Assembly: GCF_036417845.1 (NCBI RefSeq)
Contig: NC_089981.1
Location: 79,029,268 to 79,093,267, forward strand
DNA from: Apteryx mantelli
Lineage: Eukaryota; Chordata; Aves; Apterygiformes; Apterygidae
Direction: 5' to 3'
Length of the DNA: 64,000 nt
How positions within the stretch are numbered: position 1 is the stretch's first letter; the number at the start of each line of letters is the position of its first letter. This document shows, in pieces, positions 1-14,900 of this stretch. The position numbers and the translations under genes are program-made. The notes below the pieces were generated by a model. It was not told the DNA's origin. It searched no databases and saw only the letters and a list, made by a program, of their open reading frames with translations.

Positions 1-3000
1 GAGAAGACATGGAGGAAAACGGTCCCTTCTCAACATTCCAAGTGGGCAGGTAGAGTGTTTCCCCTCCCCAATTAGTCCAATTAATTTATTTTGAGGGGTC
101 TAAAGCTAAGTCAGATATTAAGAGTTATTATTAGTTATAACTTAAATTAATCAGCATTAACTTATAACAGGAAAGTGATCACAGAATAAGTAACGTGACA
201 AAATTTATCAAATTATCCTCCAAAAACATAAGCATCCGGGAACTTTGTCCATTACAGATTGAAACATGTTTGAGATGGCACAGGACATGTCAAAACAGGG
301 TTCAGGACATTCCAGACCTAAGAATGACGTGATTCTGCCTGGAAAGCTTACAAAAGGTCTCAGAGTAACATGCCAGTTTAGGAGCATTTGGATTCCTTAC
401 TTTTTTTTTAATAAAAGTTCTTTCTATGAGATCACATAGTTATTAGTCTTACAGATATTTTACCCTACATAAACTATTCATTACTGAAGTATAGAGGGCC
501 TGGGATTTCTAGCCCAGCAAGAATTCAAGAGCTATCTGGATGCATCAAAACTAGCATTTAGATTGTAATTTTTTTTAACCTCCTAATGTAATTTTTTCCT
601 AAAGTTCTATAGTTGGATTAGTTTTTGTATTGTCTGAAGAGCAGGATACTGCAACATCTCTGGAAAATGCTTCAGATAGATTTAACAAAGAATTGCATGA
701 GTTCTGAGGAGAATCCAAACTGCATTAAGCTGGCCCAGGGCTCCAATTAGAAGTCTGAAGCATAGGCGCAGCAAGGCTGCCCTCTCTCATGGGGAGAAGA
801 ACCTTAGGAGTGTATGTCTCAGGCCAGGGAACACACCAGGAAAAGTGGCAGATACAACCATTTTTGTCTCCTTCAAAAAGCAGCAGACAAAGCTCCAGCA
901 GAAATTTGGGAGAACTTGGTTCCGATTTAATCACCAGACTTCTGCATAGTTAAAATGTTCCAGGAAGCTTCCAAGAAAATTGCCTCAAAAAGAAGCTATT
1001 TTTCCTTGAAAGTTGTTAGAATTTCTTGTATCTAAATTACCTTATATCATCCTTTAATGAAATTACTTGTTTAGAATGAGACCTCTGAAAGAATCTAGAT
1101 TCCCAAGCCTGACAACTTTTCTATTTGGACATTTTTAAACAAATTGCGTAAGTGCCGCCTCTTGTGAATGCGAGCTTCTTCCAAGGATCTCTCTTCCTTC
1201 ATTTAAAAAAAAAATATGTCTATAAAGCTGTAAGTTAAATGCTTTCAAGACTGGTTCAGGGAACTATTTTTATTTCATTTATTTATAACTGAGATGTCAG
1301 ATGCTGCAGGGTTTAACTACTTGACTCATTTGTCATAACAGTATTAAACAACTTGAATTTCATTGTCATTTATGAAACTACAGTGCTGCACATATCCCAC
1401 AATAAGCTTCAATAATTCAGCACACAGTGCAACAAGATAAATCATTAAATGGCATTTAAGAGAGCAGCAAGGAGTATCCTAGTAAAACAAAAAATGTTTA
1501 TGCACTCTAAAATGTTACATTGCCTCCTGGCCATCAGATTTCTCAAGTCACAAGACCTTCTAGCATTTCCATATGATGCCCACTTGCAGGAAGATTAGAG
1601 CCACTGCACTTCCAAGGACAGTTAAAAAGATGGACAAATTATCTGAGATTATCTGAGAGATCCAGATTTATCCCTGATGATCTCCTCCATTAATTCAGTA
1701 CTAGTCATAGCTGCTTTGTGCATACATAAACCTGGAAGTTTTAACCTCCCTGTTAATTGAATTTCCATGAACAGTTTCCCCCCCAGCCTGAAGTTAGAAG
1801 ATTCTCCTCATCCTCAAACCATTCGACCACCTATTGTAACTTGTATTAAAAGCCTGATTGTATCCACTTTACCATAAACATTAAGGTTCATCTCTGTTAC
1901 CTACTAGCACAAAATTTTAATTCTCAACTCTACCATAAGAAAGCAATTTGCAGTTTGGGTGATGAAGTTTTCCTCCTCTTTCTGAGTTTCCTTTACATTA
2001 AAGCTAAAAAATTTCATAGTGAGACAGAAATCAGGTTCCACTTTGTAATTTCTGGCTTCAGGCTTCAATCAATATTTATCAAGAAAAAAAGCTTACTGAT
2101 ATCATTCTCTCTAAACTGGGAGTGGAAATTTAATATTACAAAGAGAAAAGAAGTTAAAGAGAGAATAGCACTGAAGACTACAAACTGATATTTTATTCTC
2201 CCAGAGTAAATTATCAAGTAGAAAAATAATTTAAACCGGGCAACTATAGAAACATAAGAGTAATTTATATTCATTAAGAAAAAAAAAAAAAAAAAAGACT
2301 GTTTTCACTACACTAGGCTACTTCTGTTCTGTCCCATTCACTTTCCTTCCATCTTCCTGTACCTGGTCCTTTTTAGCTCCTGACGTACCTTTGCTTTCCC
2401 ATTGTCTCATCTCCGACAAATTTCTTGGTCCCCCGATTACCTTGTCATCTGGAAAATTGTCCTCATCTGGTCAGTCCTCTTTCCGGCACTTTAGGTAAAT
2501 CTCTGATCCACTTCTCCTACTGATGACTGGCAGCTGCACCACCACGGGTGACTCCTGGCCCCTCTTCTATGTACCAGTGACCCCCAGTGGCTAGAACTAT
2601 ACTTGCTCTTTCTCACTATTTTCAGACCACTGGCCCTTCTATGGAACGAAGCTCAGATCACACTAGGACATATGGAAGCAAACAGCAGGCAGCACTGTAT
2701 GACCACTGTTTTGTGGCCACTGATATAAATCAAGGAATGACTAAATGGTAGGACATCTGGAGCACCAAAATACTGATGATCACAGAATCAAAGGGATATT
2801 AAGCAGAATTTAGGTAGATATTTAGGTAGAAGGGAACCTCTGGAAACAATCTGGTCCAAATACCTCCACTCAGAGTGGTTTGGAAAGCTCAGGACCTTGT
2901 TCGGATAAGTTCTGAATATCTACAAGGATGGAAATTTCAGACTCTGGGAAATCTGTTCCAATGTCTCGCTACTCTCATTACAAATTTTTTTCCCCCAATA

Positions 3001-5857
3001 TCTAATTAGAATTTCCCTTGTTACCACTTGTGTCCAGATCAAACTGGCTCAGTTACATGTGCAAAGGCATGGAAGAGGCAACTATTCTCAGAGAAAAGAA
3101 CCTCTCTGAGAAGCTAGCCTGTCTCCCTGGCAAAGGAAAATGTTTTGTTATGTAAGTCTTAACTCCACCTATGTATACCTTCCAGATGGCGGTGGAAAGA
3201 GATCAGGTCCTGACTGCAGCATAATTCCACTTCAAAGACAGAAAGTGGTCAATAAAAGCAAACTCACTAAAAGCTCATCTCAGGAGTAGGAGAACTAGTC
3301 AATTTATACCATCTTACATAGTTTCTCCTTATACTTGGATAGGCAGAATGCAAAGCTCTCAGATGAGTACTTACAGATAAGTATTCTTTTTACAACAATG
3401 CATGTTTCACTGTTTAAAGAGACCTAACTTACTCTATTCTTAACAATAATTTTTTATTTGGAAGATAATCTGATAAAAATTAAGGATTTATATAATCTTG
3501 TGATTTTAAACCCACCATTATTTTAATAATTGCTGACCATGCACAGAGTTTCAAAAAACAGAGAAGACATTGCATATGACAAATTGCTAATTCATAAAAT
3601 TATCTAAATTGAATTGCAGTAACACAGATTGACTATCATTTTATCCAAGACTGTTGATTCAAACACTGAAGCAAACATTCATCTTAATGTTTTCCATGCA
3701 CGTCACACTTCTAGCTCTATCCAGATATTAAGTTTACAAAAAAAAAACCCAAAAAACAAAAAAAAACACCCAACATTTCATTATTAAAGCAATAAAATAC
3801 AGCAAAAATATACCTGGATGTATTTGGTAAGATTTTAGCTGTCCTCAGTGTTCCATTGGGTTGTATTGATTTTAGAGCTAGTCTAACATTTAGCAAGCCA
3901 GTAACAATGAATAAGCCTAATGCATTACGTAAGCATAAGCTGATTAAATCCTTGATCCTGAAGCCACCTCTTTTTCCCCCTCCCCCTCTAGTTGAAAAGC
4001 TTGGTACAATTGCAAATCATAGTTTTATACACTTTTTACAACTTAATTGGTAACATTTTTGGCACAGAACACATAGCAACTTACATTAATATAGCCTCTT
4101 TGTGTTTTAGTGTTTCTTGTGTTTTTAGTAATTTCATAAAGTTGCTGAAAGTCCATTTTAAAGTGAATGATTCTCTAATAAATTAGAATTTTTTGGCCAA
4201 ACATTTTGGTTTTTAATATACATTGAATGGCAAACTGATAGTGGTGTTAATCAAGGTACCAGGTCTGTGTTTTACGCATAAAATTAACAGCAAACCAAAC
4301 TAGACACAAAGCTGCATTTTCATAAACTTTAGAGTTGCCAAGAAATCTCATTACAAGGCATACTGCACGTGCCAGTCCGAATTTCCAAAGATACTTATGT
4401 CTCAAATGAGGCAAATGCACTATGACTTACATGGCAGAAGAGATCTGGGGAGGTCATGAAAGAGTTATGTTCCCCTAGCACATTCCTATGATCTCACTAC
4501 ATTGTCACTAAGACAATGGCAGCAGGATAAACGGAGCTGTGCAGCACAGGATATCAGCTACTTTTCTCTACAGGAAAGAGAAATGCAGAGAGCTATACAT
4601 GATTAACTGTTTTGAACAGGAAAAAAAATTCCTTCCACTAGGCCCACATGCCATATACAAAACAGCTGGTAAGAGCTGAAAACTTGCTGAACAGCTGAAT
4701 GGAAAAAACAGCACTTTGTTCAATGTGCGTGTGAATTTGAGATGCCAAACATCAGGCAATATACAAGCACAAAATTGCTGAAGCAGCAAAATTACCTTTT
4801 AGTTCTTTGCGTTTTAAGACATCTGAACATGAAAATCTGATCAGTTTTGTTTGCTTTTAAAGTGTTATTTTACCCTGAAAAAGAGAACTATGGATATTTA
4901 TAAAATGATAGGTTTATTGTAACAACTTTCTAAACTGCTACACATAACCCGTTCTGCAGAGACAATACAGCTATGAACTGGTGAGGTCAAGTTTTTTCTT
5001 GAAATGTGAAAGTATTAAAGAACAGACAAATGTAGCTAGAGTGCCTGAGTAAAAGCAGCAGAGTGGCCCCGGGTGAATGAAAGCAGAACGTGCCTTGTAA
5101 AGTCTTTACTGGTACTGAAGATGAGAAGGGAGAAAAAAAAAGCAATGTGAATTTCAGCTCTGGAGTAGAAAGTTTTTAAGCCATGATAGTTTTGAAAAAG
5201 ATGCGCTATATTTTACTTGTAACATAGAGGATGTTCAAACCAGGAATCACTGAACACTACCTAACAGATAGCCTGTGTTATATAACATGTATTTTAAATT
5301 AGAAACTTGATAATATTTTAGATAAAAAAAAAAAAAAGCATAAGAAATGAATCAAGTGAGTAAGATTAAACCAGTACAAAGAGGTGGCTCTGAGGGGAAT
5401 TTAACCTCTTCCATCGGCATCTGAAAACACCCTAATCTAAAGATATGTTTTCATGTTGATACATATGAAGCTAAGTCATGAACCAATATCAGTGAGGCAA
5501 ATCAAACAAGCACAGATGTTTGGACAGGCAATACAGGTATGCAAGAGTAATACAGCTGGTTCTCTCTCACACAGGATGAGGAAGACAGAGGAAGACAGAT
5601 GAGAAAATGCAGTAGTTAGATACTGGGGACTTTGCATGACATAGTAGGGGTGGGGTTCTTTTCCTCTCTAAAGAGAAAATTTAGCATAGTTCATAAAAAA
5701 AATGATATTCTCACACTTGCTTTATAATAAAAATCACAACTGAACAAGATCTATATGTTTTCACTAGTTCCCACCATAATAGAAAAGCATGAATTTTTTA
5801 AACATCAAATATTTGAGTGGAATTGACCACATTAAACCATCATGATTTATTACATAC
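1..5857 (-). other. PPP1R13B: PPP1R13B intron 4 (partial)
   Basis: AT-rich intronic sequence left of exon 4. I looked for the next ASPP1 exon (VGNPRVELTLSELQD-like) on the minus strand and saw none. Contents: an A tract at about 2279-2296, a C/T-rich non-repetitive patch at about 2330-2680, a CR1 fragment at about 2777-3085, and an A tract at about 5323-5338. Several open frames of 60-77 codons are chance frames with no recognisable product. Confidence 0.8.
2777..3085 (-). mobile_element. CR1 LINE fragment, diverged 3' region
   Basis: Starts near ATCACAGAATCA, the reverse complement of the usual CR1 3' end, followed by GAACCTCTGGA, CTGGTCCAA, CTGTTCCAATGTC, a TTTTTTTCCCCCAATATCTAA stretch and CACTTGTGTCC, all in CR1 order for a minus-strand copy. 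Highly diverged and truncated, no coding capacity. Confidence 0.75.
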
Positions 5858-5925
5858 CCCATTCTCTGTACGCTTCTCCACAGGTATATTTATTCCATTT
5901 CTTTGATTTTGAGCTTGACGACCAC
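5858..5925 (-). CDS. PPP1R13B: PPP1R13B exon 4 (linker after the ubiquitin-like domain)
   Basis: This 68-nt exon has acceptor TTTACTTTTAG and donor GTATGT. It completes the Ser codon from exon 3 and encodes 22 residues, [20 protein letters not shown] then NG, ending in phase 0. The GRQ start and EKRTENG end align with the ASPP1 linker, and the middle is diverged and Gln/Asn-rich. It is the last PPP1R13B exon in the window. Confidence 0.9.
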
Positions 5926-8900
5926 CTAAAAGTAAAATATTACATAGTGAGAAAATCAGTTTTCAACATAAATGGTTTCCATTCTTGAATCTGTAGTTTT
6001 TATATATATATATTTTTTTAAACATTCAGTTATCACATTTATGAACATATAGAGCTCTCCTTTTTATTTTCTGACACTGGTGAGAATTGTCTTAAAAAAA
6101 TAAACAGTTGAGAGGAAATTTACTACATATTTGTGCACTGGAAATACAAAAGTCCGTCTTTCGAGAAGAAAAGACTTCTTTCTGTAATTACTTAAATAAC
6201 TCTAAACAAAATATTTCATATGTAACAATATTTATTGCTGTACAGTTCCATTTTGCTCATTGTCGGACTTCAGCAATTTTATGTAAGCAATTTTACATAC
6301 TTTACATAAGTACTTAATCATTCTTATTATTCATTTCAACACTGCACAATCCTCTCTGCTTGCTATCACATAAAGCTTAAATCCGCGAATTTTAGTTCTG
6401 CTAGTTCCAAGTCCTTATTAGGTTATTCTTTGTAAGCAGTGGAATCAACAGAAATGAAATATTTACTTCACAGACTTCCTCTGTTAAAAGTAAAGACATG
6501 TAGGTCCCACTTTTCTGACTCATGTTTAGGCAACCCTGTTATAAAAAGGAACGAACTGAGCAAGACTACTAAGTTTCTTATTTCTGCATCCACAAGAAGC
6601 AGTAGCTCCAACTGAGCTTATAAATGCATATATTAGAGAGAGGTTTTCCAATGTCTTAGAAAGATCTTTAATCTGCAAATTGATCCATAGTTCAATGATT
6701 AATTAAAAAGCTTTGTATGCTGGATTCAAAAGGGACGTGCTTCATGCACAAGAAACTAAGTTTTCAGGTGCATCTTAAATTTCTTTATGTATTTTAAATT
6801 CATATTGCTCCTATATTGCCCAAAGGATGAGTGAGTATTTTACAAGTACAGAATTAATATATACAAAAATCCCTCATACATTACTGGACTTGCTACATCT
6901 GGCATTCAAAACAACCAGCAGCCATTTAGAGAAAACCCCATTTAAAGAAACCCCAGCTTAAAGCAATAAGAACTGAGCCAAAACTTAAAATTTAGTTGTC
7001 AGAAGTAGTCGGTAAGTCGAATGAGTAAGGATAATCTGAGCATGCAAATATACATCTCACTTCAAGATTCCTTTCCCATCCTTCAGACAGTCTGACAGCC
7101 ATAAAGCATATAATGCACAACCTCAAAGTCTTCTCATAAATTAAGCATAGTCTATATTATTTTCATCGCTCTTTTATTTATTCAGTCTTTTAAGAAAGTC
7201 TCCACTTAACACAGCACTGTTTTTAACAAAAACTTTTTCCACAGAAACAAGCAGACCAGAGATTTTTCGGGATGTGAATTATCACTACTCATATAAACAC
7301 ACACATGCATGCACGCAGATTTTAAATCTGGTTTCTAAAGGAGACAAAAAAAGCTCACTGATTCTTTTTCACCAAGGGTGGGCGAGAGAGATCCCAACCC
7401 TTCAAAATGCAAAATGTAGGGACTTTCTAGATGATCATCCGGAGATGATTCTTCATACAACATACAGTTCAACTGCTGAACTCCTTGCCACAGGATATTG
7501 TGAGTAACAAAATAATTTTACAAAAGTTCAAAGGGCAAATGGGTGAATACATGGAAGAGAAAGCTGTTAAGAGTTATTAAGTTCAAAGACAGCTTCTCTG
7601 GTTCTTATCTTTGCTATCCCATACTTACACAGCAGTTAAGTAAGACAAAGTCAGCATTTCCTGGTTAACTTCTTTCAGAGCTATTTTAATAACTTTTTAA
7701 ATTTAAAGTGTTTAAAATTTATGACATGCATCATCAGATCATATTAGCGACCAATGCTAAAATTATATTGTTCTTTTAAACTGTCAACAGTTTTTACAAC
7801 AATCAAGATCACTTCAGAAAATATTTTAAGTATGTTTAGGTATCAACACTACAAGATAAGCGTACTCACTCTGTTCATTGCTTTCAGCTGGTGACTCCTC
7901 ATGACGAAGAAAAAATTTTACCTCTTCCCTGCGGGGACCCCATTTCTGTAGGTGGTCATACATCATGTGATCAAAGGGTATGGGACGTTCTAGAAATACA
8001 AAAATAAAATACCTATCACTCAAATATTTTAAATTAAGAAAAGTTCTATAGAACTCATTAAAAATCAGAATGTCTCTTACGCAGTAATTCAATCCATCTA
8101 ACACATTTTCCCTTAGGTAGGGTCAAAGAAACAAACAAACAGACACCAACAGAAAATGTATTAAAGTTAGTCTGTTACTGTAACACAGCTTGTTGCTTAA
8201 GAGCAGTTCATAACTAGTTTGTAAAACCATACCAAAAACAAAACAAAACAAAAAACAACACAGCATTCACAAGCACTAGTTTAGTTATGCCAGGAACGCT
8301 TCATCACAATACTTTTCATACGGCTGATCTTTGCACCTTTACTCTCCATCCCCGGATGGATTTTTTATTCTATTATTAAAATGATGTATTCAGTTTGAAC
8401 CTCACGCTTTCTGCTCAGATTAGAAAGACATCATTATATTGATATTCCATCTCCTAAGCACTTGAGCAGGTACACCCATTCCTATACACTGGGCTGGACA
8501 TTAACTTCTAACAGAAGTGGAATTACTGGCAAATCTTAGAGCAAATAAAGTTCTACGCAACAGTAAGCTTCTGTTTTCCTCTAAAGAAATGCAAAACAGA
8601 TTTGAAAGAATTAATATATTATAACAATCAAATATACTATTATTAGAAGGTTACATACCACATATTTAGGATTTCAAAATGAATATATATTTACAAATAT
8701 TTTTTTTCATGCTTCCATACTTGCATTTATTCTGAAATATTTTCATTTAAGGTAGGAAAATCTCCCTTTTAGGATCCTCCTAATACTAAGCATAGTATTA
8801 GGAAATATCTTCTAATCAGAATACACTGATATTAGGAGAGATTCAATTAGTTTTGCTAGATTCAGCTCTGATCAGTCAAAACAAAATTATTACAGAAAAA

Positions 8901-11900
8901 TAGGCTTGGAGGAAACCCCAAAAGTAGAGTTTTCATTCTTCATTGTTAAAACCAAAATCCCCTCTACCCCCAGACCCCATTACCTCTTACCAGGCAGAGC
9001 ACCTCTAGAAATCTGTTATCCCTTTCATATTTAACCCATTTGACATTAGAGGACAAAATGGTTCAAAGATATAACAGACATCTTGGGAAAAGCTGGGGGC
9101 GGGGGGGGGAGGACTCCCCAAATATACCTTTTATAATGTAATTTACCTAAATCTATAAGTATTATGAACTATATATATGCATATACATCTTGATACTCTT
9201 GAGATACTTAATTATACTATTCAGAAAAACAATATACTTGTATCACTTGATTCTCAGTGTACTTAATATAGTAAATGTTTTGACAAAAACTGTCACGTCA
9301 AGTAGTCCGACCTCATCAACATCTTAGTAAGATCTCCTCATTCCTTTATAACCAACTCCCAATGTATAAATTAAGATATCCTAAGGCTTTATATCTTTAA
9401 CCAATTAAGAAAAAAAAAATTTGGGGTTGTTCCCCCTGTTCTGTGTCAAACCCTTCCTACACATCAAACAAAACTGCAGGACAGCTAAGCCTCCCGGGAG
9501 CAGCCCTTTGCTATTAACACTGAGGAGTATCAGAAACATTCTCACTCAAAGAAACGTCGCACATTGAAGATAGAGAAAGCCCAATATTAAGATAAAACTT
9601 TTAATTGGTGACCACAAACAAATTTCTACCACAGAAGCTACATGATGAAAAATAATAATATATTTATATTGTTATTAGAAAAACAATAATTGGTATAAGT
9701 GGTATGCCTCTCTCCATACACCATCCAAAGCTTTTAGGGAAATTCAGTTCTACAATTATTTCAAAAATATCCAGTGAGAGAGAGACATATTCACTATTTC
9801 TTGAGGAATGGTGCTCACCTCTGATCCTCAAGCACCCCATCTCGGTAACTACCCCCAACCTCTGCTTTCTCCCTTCATCTCAATACCCAAACCACCACCG
9901 AGGAGGCCATCTGAAAGGCAGACTGCAGCCCCAGGCTGTGACTGTCTTCACAGAACACCCATCTGAAGAAAAATTTAACTGAAGAACAGATGAAACATTC
10001 TCCAGACACTGCAGTTTGCAGATACATTTGTTTAAACCTAAAACAACACTGTTGTTATAATTGCATTTTTCTTTCATTTCAATTATTTTATTCTCAAATC
10101 CAGCTCTGCTAATGATACCGTAGTATGTGTTTTAGAAAATATTTCTTTTTTTAAGCTTGGATTGACTTTTGGGCAGGGGAGGGAGGAAGGGAGGACTATT
10201 TCTTATCTGAAAATTGATTAGAAAAGAAAAAAAGAAAAAAAATTCTGCACAGGGAAATGAACTGAAGTGTCTCCAGGGCAGAGATCTCCTCCTCAAATCT
10301 GATAACAAACTTTCTCTGTAGGCCTTTTCCTTGCTCTATTTTCACAGTCCTTATACTCTGTGAATATCCAAGGATACAGACAAAATGATACCGAACATAG
10401 TAAGTATTGCAACAGCGGAGTTAGAGGTCAGTAAAACGGAAACAACCCTTTAGATCTACCTTCAGGTGTGCCATCCAAAAGATTAGCAAGGGAGGAAGCA
10501 GATTAACCACTACTATTTGTTTACTATCTACCGCACACACTGCTTCTCAATTTTTTCTTAGATTAAGAAGATTTTACAGGACTATAGATGTGGTGAATAA
10601 AACAGGTGAGCAAGTTAGCTCTAGCTACCTTCAACAGAGAAGAGTCGTTTAAATCACAGACTAATTATATGGATCAAAAAATGGTTAAAAAAAGATGCTT
10701 GTCTTTTCTTTTCCTTGTCCCTCACTTAAGTGGATTCCAAGAAACATTGTCAATATTACCTACACACACAAGAATATGGTCAGTGGCTTATTACAGCTCC
10801 ATTCTTGAAAAGGAATTTTTAAAACATGATTTTCAGGTTTTTCAACTCCTAAAGTAAGGTAAGATTTCAAGTGCTTTGAAGCATATCCACTGAAATCGCA
10901 GCGCGAGTCTTATAAAGATCACGCTGGATAAAATACCTAAATGGTTTAGTTCAGAAACTTTAGGAAGCAGCAGAACTGAAGCTTTGGGAATTTTTCCCAA
11001 AGAAACAAATTGCTAGCTGAACCTAGCAAGAACCGAAGCTTGATAACAAAGTACCAAGAAACTGGACGTCTGATGCACAACAGGGCTGGGCTAGTTCTGG
11101 CACGGTGAGGAGCGGCCGCAGCACCACTGCTGGTTAGGCTGCTCTCCCCTTCCCAGTCAAGGCCCTGATCCTAGAAGCTATTCAAAATAAAACGTTCTAT
11201 TTACATAAAGTACCCTGAAGAATCAAGGCTAATATTTTTCTGACATGTCCATGGAGAGAAAAGAGAAAGACATTTTGTACTACTTTTGCAATTCTTCCAC
11301 CAAAACAACCTGGAATATGTTGCTCTAAATTAGACAGAAAACAAGGTCAGAATGTCACTGAAACAGAAGAAAAGAAGATGAAGAAGCACTAATCGTTCTG
11401 TGCAAATTAGCTACACAAAGCAGACTCAAAATAAGGAGGAAGAGAAAACAGACATTAACACTTGGCACAAGATATGATGAGTTGAAGTCCACATTCCCTC
11501 CTTTAAAACAAAAAAAACTGCAGAAAGAAAGCATCATCTTATACTTGCTGTAAGTTATGATAGCATTAAAGAATGTTTTCCAGAAACACTTGCTCTTTAA
11601 TAACCCATAATAATAATACTGCAGTTAAACTTCTCCCACTTCTTACAGCTCCAGACATATTTCTCAGTAATTGTTTTCCCAATACTGTTTCAAACTTTAA
11701 TTTTCATTTTAAAGTTTAAATAGAAAAGAAAAAGCAGGGAAGGTGAAATACGAGTACAGAGCAGTAATAAACAGGCTGGATCCCTGTACTTTAAAAAGGC
11801 ATTAAAAGTTCATCTAGGGAATATTTGTTTTTATGAAAAGTTAACTGGAACACTGCAAGATACATACACAATATTTGCAAAAGCTGCCTTAGATTTTAAG

Positions 11901-14900
11901 TTGGATGAAAATTTTGGAAGACTACCTTGAAAAGTGAATTTGAATCCTTTCTTTTTAAGCAACGATTTTGAGAATGAGCTAGTTTCAAGTATTCTGTAAT
12001 GCCTGAAATACCCTGAAAGACCAAAACACAGGTAACCACACCGATGGAAGAGTACTGCAAAAATCTTTGTGTTGAAACTACATACCTGATATTTAAATTA
12101 TAGTAACTTTCAGACTTCAGAATCTAATTTTATCCTGATTAGAAGTATCCTGCTGTTTCGTAATAAACACATAAATATCTGCCATATGTGAAACCAGAAT
12201 GCAAGGTAAGGGATTATCTTCTTAGCCAGAGATTTCACTGCCATTTCAGGAACGCATTCCCTCATCCCCCTGCCCCCCCAGCGGTCAAGGTTTGCAGAAA
12301 TACGCTTGCAGTAAACACCTATTTCTTTCACAGTCATTTGCCTCTATTTTACAACTAAATGCAGGAAGACCAACAATACCGATTGCTGAAGGATATTCCA
12401 GGTTTAAATGAAAGTGGGTAATTGAGTAAGGGGTGGATTTAAAGGTCGAAACCCATTTTCTTTTGAACTGTACTACAAGTTCCTGGCATCGCACCTGTCT
12501 TTCGATCTCCTTACCAACCGCGACTTGCGATAGCTGGGGAATGAGGAAGAGAAGTCTGTGGTTTTTCTCCTGCTATAGCATGAGAAATACATACAAAAGA
12601 GGAAAACATCAAACTGACAAAGCACAAGGTGCTACAAAAGGCACCGATATATCAGGCACAAATGCTGTTGTCTTTTTCAACTATTAATCATTTCAAGAAA
12701 CTGGAAAAGAAGGGAAACTGAGAACAGACACCAAACACAAGTTTTAAGAAATCCCCTTATGGTAGGCAACTCTGAGAAAAATCAGTTTCTTAACTGTAAT
12801 ACAAACAATACCTCAACTATTTTACAACTCTTGGGAAGCTCCTCAACCATTTCCTTGCTACACATATGCAAGCATAGAAAAACTAAGATAATAAAGATAT
12901 AAGCTATTGCAATCCCCCTCTAAATTCTAGACATTTTGCATAATCTTTGGTGCCAAAGTTGCATGGATTTTAATAACAGCATTTTTCTGGAAATGGCCTG
13001 TTTCTGACACGCTCTAAAAATAAAATGATGCATTTTTCAGGTGTTTATCTGTATACAGGTATTCATATACAACAAAGTAGTGAAGATTATTAGGAGAAAA
13101 TATTCTTATTATTCTGATACTGGTTAGAAATTTGACAAGATTTGGGGCATACAAACTTTTTTTTTAATCCAATACAAAAACTACAGTCTACAAACCTAAC
13201 CGCTTTGAATTCAACTAGGCATGTATTATTCAGAGTATCTAAAACAAGAGGCTGTGGCTACCTGCAGAACAGAGAAGGTAAGCACATTAGGAAGAGGAAG
13301 AGTATGATGGTTCTGTCTTATGAAAAAAAGAGAAAGCTGTGATATATCACCTATGCAATATGCAGAGATCAGTAAAAAACCAACCATTTATAGTGTGCTA
13401 CAAAAAACAAAAAAACAAAAAAATCCCACCCCAAGGTGTTTATTCAATCCATGACTTTCACTATCAATTATTGTTTTGAATTTTACTTTCCAAAATGTCT
13501 TTTGAAAAAACATCTGTAGACCTCTGTTGAGGATCAGGGCTGAGGGGTTAGAGACAGAATAAATACATCTCTCCATATATAATATATTTTCTTCCTGGCA
13601 CAGCATGCAACAATTCCTTTGCAAATCACTTCACACTTCCCACTCTGAACCATAGTTTGAGTTGTTTGTAACTGTCAAGTTTAACTCTTTAGACTCAGGT
13701 TTTCTACATCAGATCTCTGCTCCAGGCAAAATTATTTTTAAAAGCTTCAGTGAAAAGATTTTTACCCTAGCTCTCAGGAACAGCTGAAGGAAAAATACAT
13801 TGTTTTGCCATGTTAAAAACATTCTTCAGGTTGTTTCACTGAGAAACTCACATACCCCCAAACCATGCGGCAGGAAGGTAAAGCCGCCACCGCATAGACT
13901 TTATGACAGTACCCTACATTTAAGAAAAGCAAATGAAAATGCTTGTGGTGAAATTCCTGTCAGAGAGACTCAAAGTCAGTGCGCAGGCCATCATTTTTGC
14001 TGGCAACACCAGCCTGTTTGGGAGTTCAAGAAACAGATGATAACAACAAATTGGATCAGAGTTCCCATATCTGAACGTCTCATTTTCGCTTTCATTCTCT
14101 TTAATCCTTTCTATTCCATACTTATAATGAAGTAGAAGCCATATAGTTATCACTTAGGATACTTAAGCAAGTGAAGCTAGATTTATGAAGGCACCTTCAT
14201 GTGAGTTTTAAAGAAACTTGGAGTCACCAGTTCATTTTGAACAGTCTGACAGCCTCATTCAACAAGTAGAGGCCTTGGCAGGATTCTGCTCCACGTTAAG
14301 ATAATTAAATTTAGGTGCATGTATGCAGGTGTCTGCTTCAGAGAACAGTGTGAGCTCTGATGCTCAGGATCAAATAGACAACTACTAGCTGAAATCAGTG
14401 ATCTCTACGTCCCACTGACTGCAATATCTACATCTCTCTTGATTATAGCGGGGACACATAACTCACATGGTAAATAGCTAAATTTAGTCTTAGTCCCTCC
14501 ATTGCATCTTTCTGGAGATTTTTTTATTTATTTCTTTGTAGTGACCCACTCTATAGAAACGTTTAGCTTCAAATACTCAACATTTTGAGAAATTACATGT
14601 TACATCCACAAATAAAATATTTTCTCAATCTTAGAAGTTAATATAGAAAATTTGTGCTTGTATTTGCCAGGGTTGCAAGGCATAAGTGTCTCAAAAATGC
14701 TGTGGATCACTGAGTAGTTTCCAGCCATCCTTTGAAGCTAGCTGATAACATTCTCCGCATTTTTGAGGCAGTACACCCTCAAAGCACTGTGAAGGCAAAA
14801 GCAGAAACAATGAATGGAGGACAAATACCACCATATATGTTACACTTTAACAGACAACCAATTGCAAGATATTAGGGATATTTCAGAACTATTTAACACT

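Noticed and set aside
2279-2296. A18 tract as the tail of a retrocopy
   Set aside because: No recognisable gene-like sequence or target-site duplication on its left side. More likely a simple A tract.
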